DNA of 64,000 bases from Arthrobacter sp. ERGS1:01 (GTDB taxonomy: Bacteria > Actinomycetota > Actinomycetes > Actinomycetales > Micrococcaceae). Under the pieces are notes generated by a model that was not told where the DNA came from, ran no database searches, and saw nothing but the letters and a program-made list of their open reading frames with translations. Both the position numbers and the translations under genes were made by a program. How positions within the stretch are numbered: the first letter of the stretch is position 1; each line of letters begins with the position of its first letter. Location: the NCBI RefSeq assembly GCF_001281315.1, contig NZ_CP012479.1, forward strand, positions 1,922,001 to 1,986,000, read 5' to 3'. This document shows, in pieces, positions 57,701-64,000 of this stretch.

Positions 57701-58168
57701 GGGCAACTACCGGGGACCTCACCCTATGTCCAGCCGCCGCTGCTTCCCGAGCTTTCCGACGCCGGACTGGTCGCCCAGGACGTCTGGGCCACGGGCATCA
57801 GCACCGATGACCACCCCATGCGCCATGTCCGCAGCGAGCTGGATTCACGGGGCGTGGTGCGGATCGACGGGCTCCCCGGCAAGGAGTCCGGCACCCGGAT
57901 CGAGGTGGCGGGGATCGTCACGCACCGCCAACGCCCCCAGACGGCCCAGGGCATCACCTTCGTCAATCTTGAGGACGAAACCGGCATTCTCAACGTCATC
58001 TGCAGCGTGGGCCTGTGGGAGCGGCACCGCCGGGTGGCCCTGGAATCGGATGCCCTGGTCATCCGGGGGCTGTTGGAACGCTCACCCGAAGGTGTCACCA
58101 ACTTGATAGCGGACAGGCTCGAGCCCCTGGCCCTGGCGGTGAAGCTCACGTCCCGCGACTTCAGCTAG
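54728..58168 (+). CDS. dnaE2: Error-prone DNA polymerase DnaE2
   Basis: A C-family polymerase of 1146 residues that performs translesion synthesis with ImuB and causes damage-induced mutation. The PHP domain starts YAELHAHSHYSFLDGASS, the polymerase active site is PDIDVDFD (455-462, catalytic Asp456, Asp458), with RGSAANSAVCYALGI before it, a helix-hairpin-helix region near residue 960 and a C-terminal OB fold (GIVTHRQRPQTAQGITFVNLED). It begins 51 bases after imuB in the same operon. Confidence 0.96.
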   Translation: MGWNNSSIPWAEFESLLSGRARPGAGTGDGGDSPAWSGKRGPYRPGLLGPERPNAPGGRAIPYAELHAHSHYSFLDGASSPEQLVEEAVRLGLRALALTDHDGFYGIVRMAEAAEAYKLDTVFGSELSLGLGKPQHGEADPEGEHLLLLARKEEGYHRLAGALTAAHLAEGAEKGRPVYDIDALAQSLHGHCLVLTGCRKGAVRRALATDGEKGAARELGLLLERFGHGNVVVELFDHGNPLDSGHNDALVKVARKASVPFIASNAVHYATPAGYPLSTALAAVRSRRSMAELDGWLPASDGAHLRSGAEMAARFAQYPGALERTVELADDLSFQLRAARPKLPKLDVPAGHTLISWLRHLVGEGVAARYPGAGERVHARIEKELAVIEAKDFPGYFLIVHDLVQFARSRGILCQGRGSAANSAVCYALGITAVDSIFYDLPFERFLSSLREEEPDIDVDFDSNRREEVIQYVYQKYGRFNAAQVANVITYRPKNAVRDMAKALGYSQGQQDAWSKLTDSRSRLAPGTSEEDIPVPVLKLAEQVLGFPRHLGIHSGGMVLTERPVGEVVPIERARMENRTVLQWDKDDCEWMGLVKFDLLGLGMLAALQYSFDLIDETFAERWEISTLPREEQAVYDMLCRADSVGVFQVESRAQIATLPRLRPREFYDLAVEIALIRPGPVQGGAVHPYIRRRTGQEEVTYLHPLLEPVLERTLGVPLFQEQLMQMAVAVGGCTGEDADLLRRAMGSKRGVEKIGSLREKLFAGMADNGIAPEDAAQIYAKIEAFANFGFAESHSLSFAVLVYASSWLKLHYPGAFLASLLRAQPMGFYSPQTLVADARRHGVKVLRPDILRSRAEASLEVADGFEPAEGAGPRTTPERGMDSCLDFHQPPIGPFRQGAPAQDHRHRRDATHAVRLGLDGITSLGNGTAQRIVDEREANGPYQSMAELSRRAGLNADQLEALASSGALDSLGMNRREALWQAGAAALVREGQLPGTSPYVQPPLLPELSDAGLVAQDVWATGISTDDHPMRHVRSELDSRGVVRIDGLPGKESGTRIEVAGIVTHRQRPQTAQGITFVNLEDETGILNVICSVGLWERHRRVALESDALVIRGLLERSPEGVTNLIADRLEPLALAVKLTSRDFS

Positions 58169-58248
58169 CCGTGGATTGACGGGCATCCGCCGCGCGGCAT
58201 CAAGGTCAGACGTATCAAAGGTTCAAGGCATCAAGGTTCAAGGCATCG

Positions 58249-58749
58249 CTATGGCAATTGCTTGCGCATCTTGTAGTTGGTGAGCTCAACCCCCGCCTTC
58301 ACGGGGTGTTGTTCCGCTTCGACCGTGAAGCCGTGCTGTTCGAAGAAGGGGCGGGCCGTGATGCTCACGTCGGCCGAGAGGGCGGGTGTCCCGTTACTGC
58401 GTGCGTGCGCCTCCGCGTGCGCCAGAAGCTGCCTTGCCACGCCGCGCCGCTGGTGGCGCGGCGAGACAAACATCATGTCAACGTAACCGTCGGGGCCCAC
58501 ATCCGAGAAGCCGGCCAGTTCGCCTTCGATCGTGGCTACTACGCTGTTCCGGGCCAGCATCGCGGCGTGCCAGGTTCCCACGTCGCGCCGTTCCGGCTGC
58601 GCCCATGCCTGTACCTGTTCCGCCGTGTAGTCGGCGGAGGCGGTCTCTGTCACCGCGGCAATGAACACCGCCAGGGTTGCTGCGGCATCCGATTCCCCAT
58701 AGGGCCGGATCACGATGGACGGGTGATCATGTGATTGCTGGTGCTCCAT
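58249..58749 (-). CDS. GNAT family N-acetyltransferase
   Basis: A 166-residue acetyltransferase with the motif VDMMFVSPRHQRRGVARQLL (motif A, with the Q/RxxGxx acetyl-CoA loop), then ADVSITARPFFEQHGFTVE at the C-terminus. This resembles the YafP/ElaA-like small GNATs. The substrate is unknown. It is convergent with dnaE2; the gap of 80 bases has two copies of a GGTTCAAGGCATCAA-like short repeat. Confidence 0.88.
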   Translation of the reverse strand: MEHQQSHDHPSIVIRPYGESDAAATLAVFIAAVTETASADYTAEQVQAWAQPERRDVGTWHAAMLARNSVVATIEGELAGFSDVGPDGYVDMMFVSPRHQRRGVARQLLAHAEAHARSNGTPALSADVSITARPFFEQHGFTVEAEQHPVKAGVELTNYKMRKQLP

Positions 58750-58911
58750 CGCCCCAGTCTGTCACCCGGGAATCAGCATCATAAGGGCACGCAACTAGCG
58801 AAATAGTGTCAGTGCCTCCTTGTAGGTTGACCTCAAGACAGACGCAGCACCTGTCGGCGGCTTTCGTCGGACCGCCGACTTCCAAAGTCCCTGCTAAGAA
58901 TGGAGCACAAG

Positions 58912-59772
58912 ATGAAGGAACTACCTGATGGGCTCAGCCATCTCCTCATACTCGCAGCGTGCCTCGCCGGAGTCGCCCTGGTGCTGGCCGTGGTCATCCT
59001 GGTGAGCAGCACACTCAATCGCCGCAGACTCATCAAGAAGGCCTGGCAGGAAATTCCCGCTGGCGACGCCCTGGAAATCCAGGGACAACTCATCGATGCC
59101 ATCAAAGGCAAAAGCAAGAACCAAAAAACGGAAGTGACCATCACACCATTTTGGAAAGGAATGGGCGTACCGCGCCATGTGAGAACGGCCCTCGTTGAGG
59201 ACCTCCTCAAGACAGGGATCGTCAGCGGCGGGAAGAAGACCTACACCAACGAATTCACACGATTTATCTGCACCGCTTGGAACGACTTCTTTTGCCTGCC
59301 ACCTTCAGTGCTCATCCTCAGTGATGAAGACTGGTTACTCATGGTGAACAGCAAAATGACCGGCAAGGGTGTCCTCATCGAAAGGCTGGAAATGACCGTC
59401 GATAGCCACGACATCACGCACAAGACCAACAATGTCATCAAGGCTCGTGCCGGTTCAGTCTCGGGTGTTGTCCAAGGAGGCCGGGACGCCACGATGTCGA
59501 ACGTCGACATCGAACAGCACTCAACGTCCAATGACCTTGAACTCTTCACCAATTTGGTGCGCGTCCTCAGGATTGACGCCCACCTCACCACGGATGCAGT
59601 TCTTGCCGCCCGACTGATCACTCATGCCGACCTTCTTGAACAAGAGCTAAATGAGTCCGACTCGCCAGAAGCACCGAAGGACATCTTGGGGAAGATCGCC
59701 GGACTCATCACCAAGTATGGCGATGCCATGGCGACGACGATCAAGGTCGTCGGGAAACTCACAGGCAACTAA
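58912..59772 (+). CDS. Orphan membrane-anchored protein, unknown function
   Basis: A 286-residue protein with one N-terminal membrane helix (about 9-33) followed by basic NRRRLIKKAW, then a soluble region of about 130 residues with a possible winged-helix-like part (RHVRTALVEDLLKTG), and a Gly/Val-rich segment GSVSGVVQGGRD (181-192). The C-terminal 80 residues look helical and end IKVVGKLTGN. I do not recognise the family. Start ATG at 58912 has GGAG seven bases upstream; an ATG at 58900 lacks one. Base composition is lower in GC than neighbours by eye, and it abuts a tRNA array, both of which suggest horizontal acquisition. Confidence 0.75.
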   Translation: MKELPDGLSHLLILAACLAGVALVLAVVILVSSTLNRRRLIKKAWQEIPAGDALEIQGQLIDAIKGKSKNQKTEVTITPFWKGMGVPRHVRTALVEDLLKTGIVSGGKKTYTNEFTRFICTAWNDFFCLPPSVLILSDEDWLLMVNSKMTGKGVLIERLEMTVDSHDITHKTNNVIKARAGSVSGVVQGGRDATMSNVDIEQHSTSNDLELFTNLVRVLRIDAHLTTDAVLAARLITHADLLEQELNESDSPEAPKDILGKIAGLITKYGDAMATTIKVVGKLTGN

Positions 59773-59826
59773 GCCGCACTCCGCGAACTCGGCCCAGCCT
59801 CGTCGAGCCAAGGCATCGCGACGCAA

Positions 59827-59869
59827 AAAAGGTCCGGCCAAATCCATAACGGATTTGGCCGGACCTTTT
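59827..59869. terminator. Strong bidirectional rho-independent terminator
   Basis: A perfect 15-bp stem (59831-59845 with 59851-59865) with five-base loop ATAAC is flanked by A-run and TTTT on opposite sides. It terminates the orphan gene on the plus strand and the tRNA array on the minus strand. Confidence 0.93.
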
Positions 59870-59872
59870 GTT

Positions 59873-59948
59873 TGGTGGAGCTGAGGGGACTCGAACCCCT
59901 GACCCCCTGCATGCCATGCAGGTGCGCTACCAGCTGCGCCACAGCCCC
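59873..59948 (-). tRNA. tRNA-Ala (anticodon GGC), copy 3
   Basis: The minus strand folds as a 76-base tRNA: acceptor GGGGCTG paired to CAGCTCC, D-arm, anticodon stem CCTGC/GCAGG with loop ATGGCAT (anticodon GGC), T-arm with GGTTCGAGTCC, discriminator A and encoded CCA. It is identical to the next two copies. Confidence 0.97.
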
Positions 59949-60001
59949 AAACACTTTATTGCCGTACTTCATTTCAAACCACCGGAATGAACCAGTTTGT
60001 T

Positions 60002-60077
60002 TGGTGGAGCTGAGGGGACTCGAACCCCTGACCCCCTGCATGCCATGCAGGTGCGCTACCAGCTGCGCCACAGCCCC
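60002..60077 (-). tRNA. tRNA-Ala (anticodon GGC), copy 2
   Basis: Same 76-base sequence and fold as the neighbouring copies, with encoded CCA. GGC reads GCC codons, a very common alanine codon in this GC-rich genome. Confidence 0.97.
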
Positions 60078-60130
60078 AAACACTTTATTGCCGTACTTCA
60101 TTTCAAACCACCGGAATGAACCAGTTTGTT

Positions 60131-60206
60131 TGGTGGAGCTGAGGGGACTCGAACCCCTGACCCCCTGCATGCCATGCAGGTGCGCTACCAGCTGCGCCAC
60201 AGCCCC
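60131..60206 (-). tRNA. tRNA-Ala (anticodon GGC), copy 1
   Basis: First tRNA in transcription order of the minus-strand array. It matches the other copies base for base. Its upstream region, 60207-60306, contains CTTTTCCC-like sequence and should hold the array promoter. Confidence 0.97.
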
Positions 60207-60306
60207 AAACACTTGCCTTTTCCCTTGACTTGTCGGTCTTGGGCAAAGCAACTCGTCAATCCTAGAACACGTTTCCGTCAGCTGCCAAATCGAGGCTCCC
60301 GCGGGC

Positions 60307-61056
60307 TCAATCCTCCACCGGAACGGAGAAATCTTCGGGCACCTCGTAGGGCTCCGGAAGGGTCCCAACATTGTGCTCGGTAAGCCGCCAATGCCACTCC
60401 CCCGCACCCGCAACCGACGGCTGCGCCTGTTCGACCACCGACCAATGGCAGTTCGAAAGTCCGGACAAGGTGCGCCACAAATGCTCCGGAAGCCCCAGCA
60501 GCTTCGCCAGCCCCACGCGGGCGGCACCGCCGTGGGTTGCCACCACCAGGGTGCCGCCGTCGGGCACCGTGGCGACAGCGGCCAGGATTGCCGCGACCAT
60601 GCGTTCGGCCACCTCCACCCGGGTCTCACCTCCGCCGGCACGGACGTGCGGTTCGTCGAGTTGCCAGAGCTTGACCTCGGCCGGGTACCTTTGCTCAATC
60701 TCCTCGAAGGTCAATCCCTCCCAGGCGCCCCCGAAGGTTTCGCGCAGCCGCGGGTCCACGGAAACCGCGGCACCCGTCAGCCCGCCCAAGGCTTGGGCGG
60801 TGTCCAGGGCCCTGGCCAGGTCAGAGGAGGCGATGCTGATGTGGGACTCCCCCGCCGTGGCCGTGAGTTTTCCGGCCAGCAGGCTCGCGGCTCGTGCCAC
60901 CTGGAGCTGCCCGACGTCGTCGAGCGGGATGTCGCTCTGGCCCTGGAAGCGCCCCGCAGCATTCCAGGAGGTACGTCCGTGGCGCCAAAAAACGACCCGC
61001 CGGCGAATGCCGGCGGGCTGCAAAATTGACGAGGTCGGGGCGGTGGTACCGGTCAT
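60307..61056 (-). CDS. Histidine phosphatase superfamily protein
   Basis: A 249-residue phosphoglycerate mutase-like phosphatase with the RHG motif VVFWRHGRTSWNAAGRFQG near residue 20, the second active-site His in VVATHGGAARV, and a Glu in LRETFGGAWEGLT. It is probably a small-molecule or nucleotide phosphatase. ATG at 61056 was chosen since GGAAGGA lies eight bases upstream; an ATG at 61074 is also in frame. It lies 32 bases after rsfS on the same strand and is probably in the nadD operon. Confidence 0.92.
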   Translation of the reverse strand: MTGTTAPTSSILQPAGIRRRVVFWRHGRTSWNAAGRFQGQSDIPLDDVGQLQVARAASLLAGKLTATAGESHISIASSDLARALDTAQALGGLTGAAVSVDPRLRETFGGAWEGLTFEEIEQRYPAEVKLWQLDEPHVRAGGGETRVEVAERMVAAILAAVATVPDGGTLVVATHGGAARVGLAKLLGLPEHLWRTLSGLSNCHWSVVEQAQPSVAGAGEWHWRLTEHNVGTLPEPYEVPEDFSVPVED

Positions 61057-61088
61057 GGCCAGGCGTCCTTCCATCGTGGTGGGGCGAA

Positions 61089-61538
61089 TTACTCCGCTTC
61101 CACGCTCTCCTGCTCCGCGGTGGCGGACGCTGCGTCTTCGGTGTTTTCTGCGCTTTCGCGCTTGACGGACGGGTCCGACTCGGCCAGCTGCAGGTCGATC
61201 ACGGGGCAGTCGGCGTAGAGGCGTTCCAGGGCGTAGAAAATCCTGTCTTCCTCGTGCTGGACGTGCACCACGATGTCGGCGTAGTCCAAGAGGACCCAGC
61301 GGCCCGCGGAACGGCCCTCACGGCGCACCGGACGCATGCCGAACTTGTGGAGCTCGTCCTCGATGCCGTCGACGATGGCGTTGACCTGGCGCTCCGTTGA
61401 AGCGGAGGCGATGAAGAAGATGTCCGTGATGGCGAGCCGGTCGCTCACATCAAGGGCAATCACGTCCTGGGCCAGCTTGTCGGATGCCGCCCGGGCTGCA
61501 GCCCGGGCCACCTCGATGGAGTGTTCTGTTGCGGTCAC
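61089..61538 (-). CDS. rsfS: Ribosomal silencing factor RsfS
   Basis: RsfS binds ribosomal protein L14 and blocks subunit joining under starvation. The 149-residue protein shows the family core DKLAQDVIALDVSDRLAITDIFFIASA, VNAIVDGIEDEL and GRWVLLDYADIVVHVQH, with a C-terminal acidic Ala/Glu-rich tail of about 35 residues not needed for the fold. It follows the Ala/Pro-rich gene that lies after nadD, the usual neighbourhood. Confidence 0.95.
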   Translation of the reverse strand: MTATEHSIEVARAAARAASDKLAQDVIALDVSDRLAITDIFFIASASTERQVNAIVDGIEDELHKFGMRPVRREGRSAGRWVLLDYADIVVHVQHEEDRIFYALERLYADCPVIDLQLAESDPSVKRESAENTEDAASATAEQESVEAE

Positions 61539-61563
61539 TAACGTTCCTTTGATAGATCCGGCA

Positions 61564-63255
61564 CTAGTGGCCTAGTCCGGTGATGATCATGACGGCCAGC
61601 GCAATACAAGCCGCGCCGCCAAGAATGATGCTGCCCCATTGAATGAGCATATTGCGTTGGGTTCGTCCCAGTCCCGCCGTCACGGCATCCAACGGCTCCA
61701 GCCCGTGGGCATAGTCCGCGGGCATGGGCGGCATCTGGGTGCGGGTCACTGTGGCCGTCTGGGCCGCGTCGTCGGCCTGCCCGACGGCGACCAGGGCCTC
61801 CGCGCGTTTGATGGTGCCGCTGCGTCCGCCCGTGAGCGGGCGGTTTCCCGGCCCGGGGCGGTGCGACGCCCTGGCGGACAGGGCGGCGTCAAAGCGTTCC
61901 GCGTCCTTGCTCCGGCCGCTGCCTTCCTTGCGGGCCGGCGGCACCTTGGGCGAGGACATCGTCACGATCGGCACGTGCGTGGTGGAGGGCGGGCGCAGCA
62001 CCGGACGGTCCAGGCCGGGCACCTCGATGAACTCCAGGGGCGTGACCATGGCCAGGTTGTTGGTGGCCGTGGGGTCGGTTGCCGTGCGCCGGCTCTTGGC
62101 GCTCTCCTGGGCCAGCCGTTCACGGGCTGCCGCACGCTGCTTCAGGATGGCTTCGCGTTCGGCCTTGGCGCGTTCCTCGGCCAGGATTCGCAGTTCCTCG
62201 GCGCTGGGAGTCGGCGGCGCCGCGGGGGTTGGGCCCACGGAGACCGCGTGGTAGCCGCCACCGGGGACCAGGCCCTGGGTGGGCGGGTAGTTGGCGGAGG
62301 CCGTGTCCTGTGGACCCGTCACGGGAGGCGTGGCCGGGGCGGGCGGAAGCTGCCCGGCGGGAGCCGTCGTGGACGCGGCCGCTGGTGTCGCCACCGGGCC
62401 GGGTGCAATAGCGGGCGCCTGAACTGCAGGCGCCTGGGTTCCGGGCGCAACAACGGGGATGGGGCCGGCAAAGTCGGCTTCCGCCGCGCGACGGCCCGCG
62501 CGGGTGCGCACCGGCTGCACGGTGGGTGCCTTGGCCGGTGCCGGCTTGACGGCGGCAGGCGCAGCGGCGGCAGGCGTGCCGGGAGCGGTCTTGGCAGCTG
62601 CCGCGGGGCCCTGCACGGGTGCGGGGCCCTGCACGGGTGCGGGCCGGGCCGGTGCCGGGCTGGCGGGTGCCGGCTTTGTGGCGGCCGCACCCGGAGCGGG
62701 CTTGCCGGGCGCGGCAACGCCGGTAGCGGGCTTGCCGGGCGCGGCAACGCCGGTAGCGGGCTTGCCGGGCGCGGCAACGCCGGTAGCGGGCACGGCGGGA
62801 GTCGGCTTGGCCGGGACCACTGCCGGCGGCACCACGGGGTTGATGCTGGTGATGGGGGCGCGTTCGGCGTCGAGCTGGGCCTGGCGCAGGGCGCGACGGG
62901 ACGGCAACGGTACGGCGGGGGCGGCGTCAACAAGTTCCTTGTAGGCGCGCAGTGCCGCACGGTCACGGGCACGCGTCTGGGAGGACCGTTCCCGCGGGGC
63001 CGCCGTGGCGGCGTCCTTGCCCGAGGGACCGTCGTCGGCGGTTGGTGCGACCGGCTCCGCGGAAAGCGTGCGCCGGCCGTGGCGCTCGGCCTCGGGCGCG
63101 ACGGCAGCAACCGGTACGGCCACCGGCTTGGCTGCGGTGTCCTTGGCGGCAACAACCGGCGCGGGCGGCTGCACCGTCGCGCTGTTGGCTTGTTCCGACT
63201 TGGCCACCCGCATTTCCCTGCGGCTGCGAGCCGGCTCCGTTTCCTTGCTCATCAC
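61564..63255 (-). CDS. Ala/Pro-rich membrane protein between nadD and rsfS
   Basis: A 563-residue protein: a charged N-terminus, a long low-complexity Ala/Pro/Val region (about 100-330) with repeated ATGVAAPGKP and APVQGP units, an Arg/Glu-rich helical segment (AEERAKAEREAILKQRAAARE, about 361-381), and a single C-terminal membrane helix ending MIITGLGH. It could be a tail-anchored or envelope-linked protein. I do not recognise a function. ATG-ATG at 63255/63252 makes the exact start uncertain. It is conserved in position in relatives as far as I recall. Confidence 0.78.
   Translation of the reverse strand: MMSKETEPARSRREMRVAKSEQANSATVQPPAPVVAAKDTAAKPVAVPVAAVAPEAERHGRRTLSAEPVAPTADDGPSGKDAATAAPRERSSQTRARDRAALRAYKELVDAAPAVPLPSRRALRQAQLDAERAPITSINPVVPPAVVPAKPTPAVPATGVAAPGKPATGVAAPGKPATGVAAPGKPAPGAAATKPAPASPAPARPAPVQGPAPVQGPAAAAKTAPGTPAAAAPAAVKPAPAKAPTVQPVRTRAGRRAAEADFAGPIPVVAPGTQAPAVQAPAIAPGPVATPAAASTTAPAGQLPPAPATPPVTGPQDTASANYPPTQGLVPGGGYHAVSVGPTPAAPPTPSAEELRILAEERAKAEREAILKQRAAARERLAQESAKSRRTATDPTATNNLAMVTPLEFIEVPGLDRPVLRPPSTTHVPIVTMSSPKVPPARKEGSGRSKDAERFDAALSARASHRPGPGNRPLTGGRSGTIKRAEALVAVGQADDAAQTATVTRTQMPPMPADYAHGLEPLDAVTAGLGRTQRNMLIQWGSIILGGAACIALAVMIITGLGH
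62701..62790 (+). repeat. Three perfect 30-bp tandem repeats
   Basis: The plus strand carries three exact copies of a 30-base unit beginning CTTGCCGGGCGCGGCAACGC (62701, 62731, 62761). On the coding strand each encodes the ten-residue unit KPATGVAAPG. Copy number could vary by slippage. Confidence 0.95.
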
Positions 63256-63259
63256 TTAC

Positions 63260-63916
63260 TCATTCAGTACTAGAAGTCACCGATAGGACGCTTCCCGCGG
63301 TGTCGCCATGTGGTTGAACATACAGCCCATACTTGGCGATGTATTGAACCACGCCGTCCGGAACCAGGTACCAGACGGGATTTTGCTCTTGAACCCGGGT
63401 GCGGCAATCAGTGGAGGAGATCGCCATGGCGGGCACTTCCAACAAACTTACGTCGCTTCGACCCATATCGTCGAGCTCATGGCCCGGGCGCGTCACGCCA
63501 ACGAAGTGTGCCAAATCCCACAGCTCGTCATTGTCCTTCCAGGACATAATCTGGGCCATGGCGTCGGCGCCGGTGATGAAGAACAGGTCCGCCTCGGGGC
63601 GCATCCGCTTCAAATCACGCAAGGTGTCGATCGTGAACGTGGGGCCGGGGCGGTCAATATCGACCCGGCTGACCGTGAAACGGGGGTTCGCGGCAGTGGC
63701 GATGACCGTCATCAGGTAGCGGTGTTCGGCCGCACTGACTTCCCGGTTTGCCTTCTGCCAGGGTTCCCCCGTGGGCACGAAGATGACTTCATCAAGCTTA
63801 AATACACTCGCAACCTCGCTGGCTGCGACGAGGTGACCATGGTGGATCGGATCAAACGTGCCGCCCATGACTCCAACGCGGAGACGGTCGCGGGCGCCTT
63901 CCAGGGAAGGCACCAC
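63260..63916 (-). CDS. nadD: Nicotinate-nucleotide adenylyltransferase
   Basis: NadD adenylates nicotinate mononucleotide in NAD synthesis. The nucleotidyl-transferase motif [12 protein letters not shown] is near residue 18, followed by [13 protein letters not shown], and the C-terminal [10 protein letters not shown] motif (usual ISSTxIR). GTG at 63916 has AAGGGA six bases upstream; the frame is open to 63994 but without family sequence. The gene leads the nadD / Ala-Pro protein / rsfS / phosphatase run. Confidence 0.93.
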   Translation of the reverse strand: MVPSLEGARDRLRVGVMGGTFDPIHHGHLVAASEVASVFKLDEVIFVPTGEPWQKANREVSAAEHRYLMTVIATAANPRFTVSRVDIDRPGPTFTIDTLRDLKRMRPEADLFFITGADAMAQIMSWKDNDELWDLAHFVGVTRPGHELDDMGRSDVSLLEVPAMAISSTDCRTRVQEQNPVWYLVPDGVVQYIAKYGLYVQPHGDTAGSVLSVTSSTE

Positions 63917-63926
63917 GCGGGTTCCC

Positions 63927-64000
63927 TTAGTGATGGGAGGAATCCGTCTCGTCGCCGTGGCCGTGCTTGTTGGTGTGCTGGCGGTGCGGGTCATCCGTGC
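63927..64000 (-). CDS. 3' tail of an unidentified gene
   Basis: A minus-strand frame enters from beyond the window edge and ends at TAA (63927-63929), 11 bases before nadD. Its last residues are hydrophilic and His-rich ([17 protein letters not shown]). This is probably the C-terminus of the gene upstream of nadD, but too little is visible to name it. Confidence 0.4.
   Translation of the reverse strand, partial: TDDPHRQHTNKHGHGDETDSSHH

Larger units (their letters stand above)
59873..60206 (-). repeat. 129-bp perfect tandem repeat of tRNA-Ala units
   Basis: Three tRNA genes and two 53-base spacers form exact copies with period 129 bases (starts at 59873, 60002, 60131). The spacers are identical to each other by eye, and each runs from the tRNA 5' end through GAACCAG to TTTGTT. 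Recent duplication or gene conversion is implied. Confidence 0.95.

Noticed and set aside
59872..60228. Plus-strand repetitive 118-codon ORF
   Set aside because: It is the reverse complement of three tRNA genes.

Overview
The window is a GC-rich stretch of an actinobacterial chromosome. Gene content and order (yajC-secD-secF, ruvCAB, yebC, pdxT, pdxS, pgsA, HIT, thrS, rsfS-nadD), mycothiol-linked enzymes (mycoredoxin, S-hydroxymethyl-mycothiol dehydrogenase), class Ib nrdHIEF and an ImuA'-ImuB-DnaE2 mutasome all point to a Micrococcaceae member close to Arthrobacter. That assignment is made from protein motifs and synteny by eye, without any search.

Layout. 1-7.4 kb, all minus strand: Sec accessory translocase (yajC, secD, secF), Holliday-junction resolution (ruvC, ruvA, ruvB), yebC and pdxT. 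7.5-11.5 kb: an unusual asparagine synthetase fused to a CofE-like domain, a GNAT protein, and a strongly structured non-coding block (long hairpins and two inverted arrays of 19-bp repeats on a 32-bp period, probably an IS21-type remnant). 11.5-15.8 kb, minus: pdxS, pgsA, HIT, thrS. 16-19.2 kb, plus: GNAT, a frameshifted VOC protein, an LCP envelope protein and a membrane protein. 19.2-22.8 kb: SRAP, mycoredoxin, and an overlapping pair of formaldehyde/mycothiol detoxification genes, then a lipoate ligase-like gene. 23-28 kb: thioesterase, DedA-like, FAD monooxygenase, acyl-CoA synthetase, Nudix. 28-29.6 kb: a hipBA toxin-antitoxin module with three evenly spaced palindromic operators. 30-34.4 kb: nrdF, nrdE, nrdI, nrdH with a good NrdR box. 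34.5-38.5 kb: a TetR-controlled maa-tetR-MFS operon with a 24-bp palindromic operator, then a LysR gene and an SRPBCC gene. 38.5-44.5 kb: aldehyde dehydrogenase, a nucleotide-sugar epimerase translationally coupled to a MurG paralogue, and a divergent two-component system. 44.6-48 kb: metF-metE. 48.4-52.3 kb: small conserved-looking ORF, ROK regulator, RlmG-like methyltransferase, YchJ, GntR/FadR. 52.4-58.2 kb: SOS mutagenesis cassette imuA'-imuB-dnaE2 with a perfect LexA box. 58.2-60.2 kb: GNAT, a lower-GC orphan membrane protein, and three identical tRNA-Ala(GGC) genes in perfect 129-bp tandem repeats. 60.3-64 kb, minus: histidine phosphatase, rsfS, an Ala/Pro-rich membrane protein, nadD and the tail of one more gene.

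The most unusual items are the AsnB-CofE fusion, the repeat-array/hairpin element beside it, the evenly spaced hip operators, the duplicated MurG with its coupled epimerase and two-component system, and the orphan membrane protein next to the tRNA array, which carries a short GxVSGVVQGG motif reminiscent of bacterial amyloid-signalling motifs. Most predicted operons use 1- or 4-base stop/start overlaps, which helped fix many start codons.
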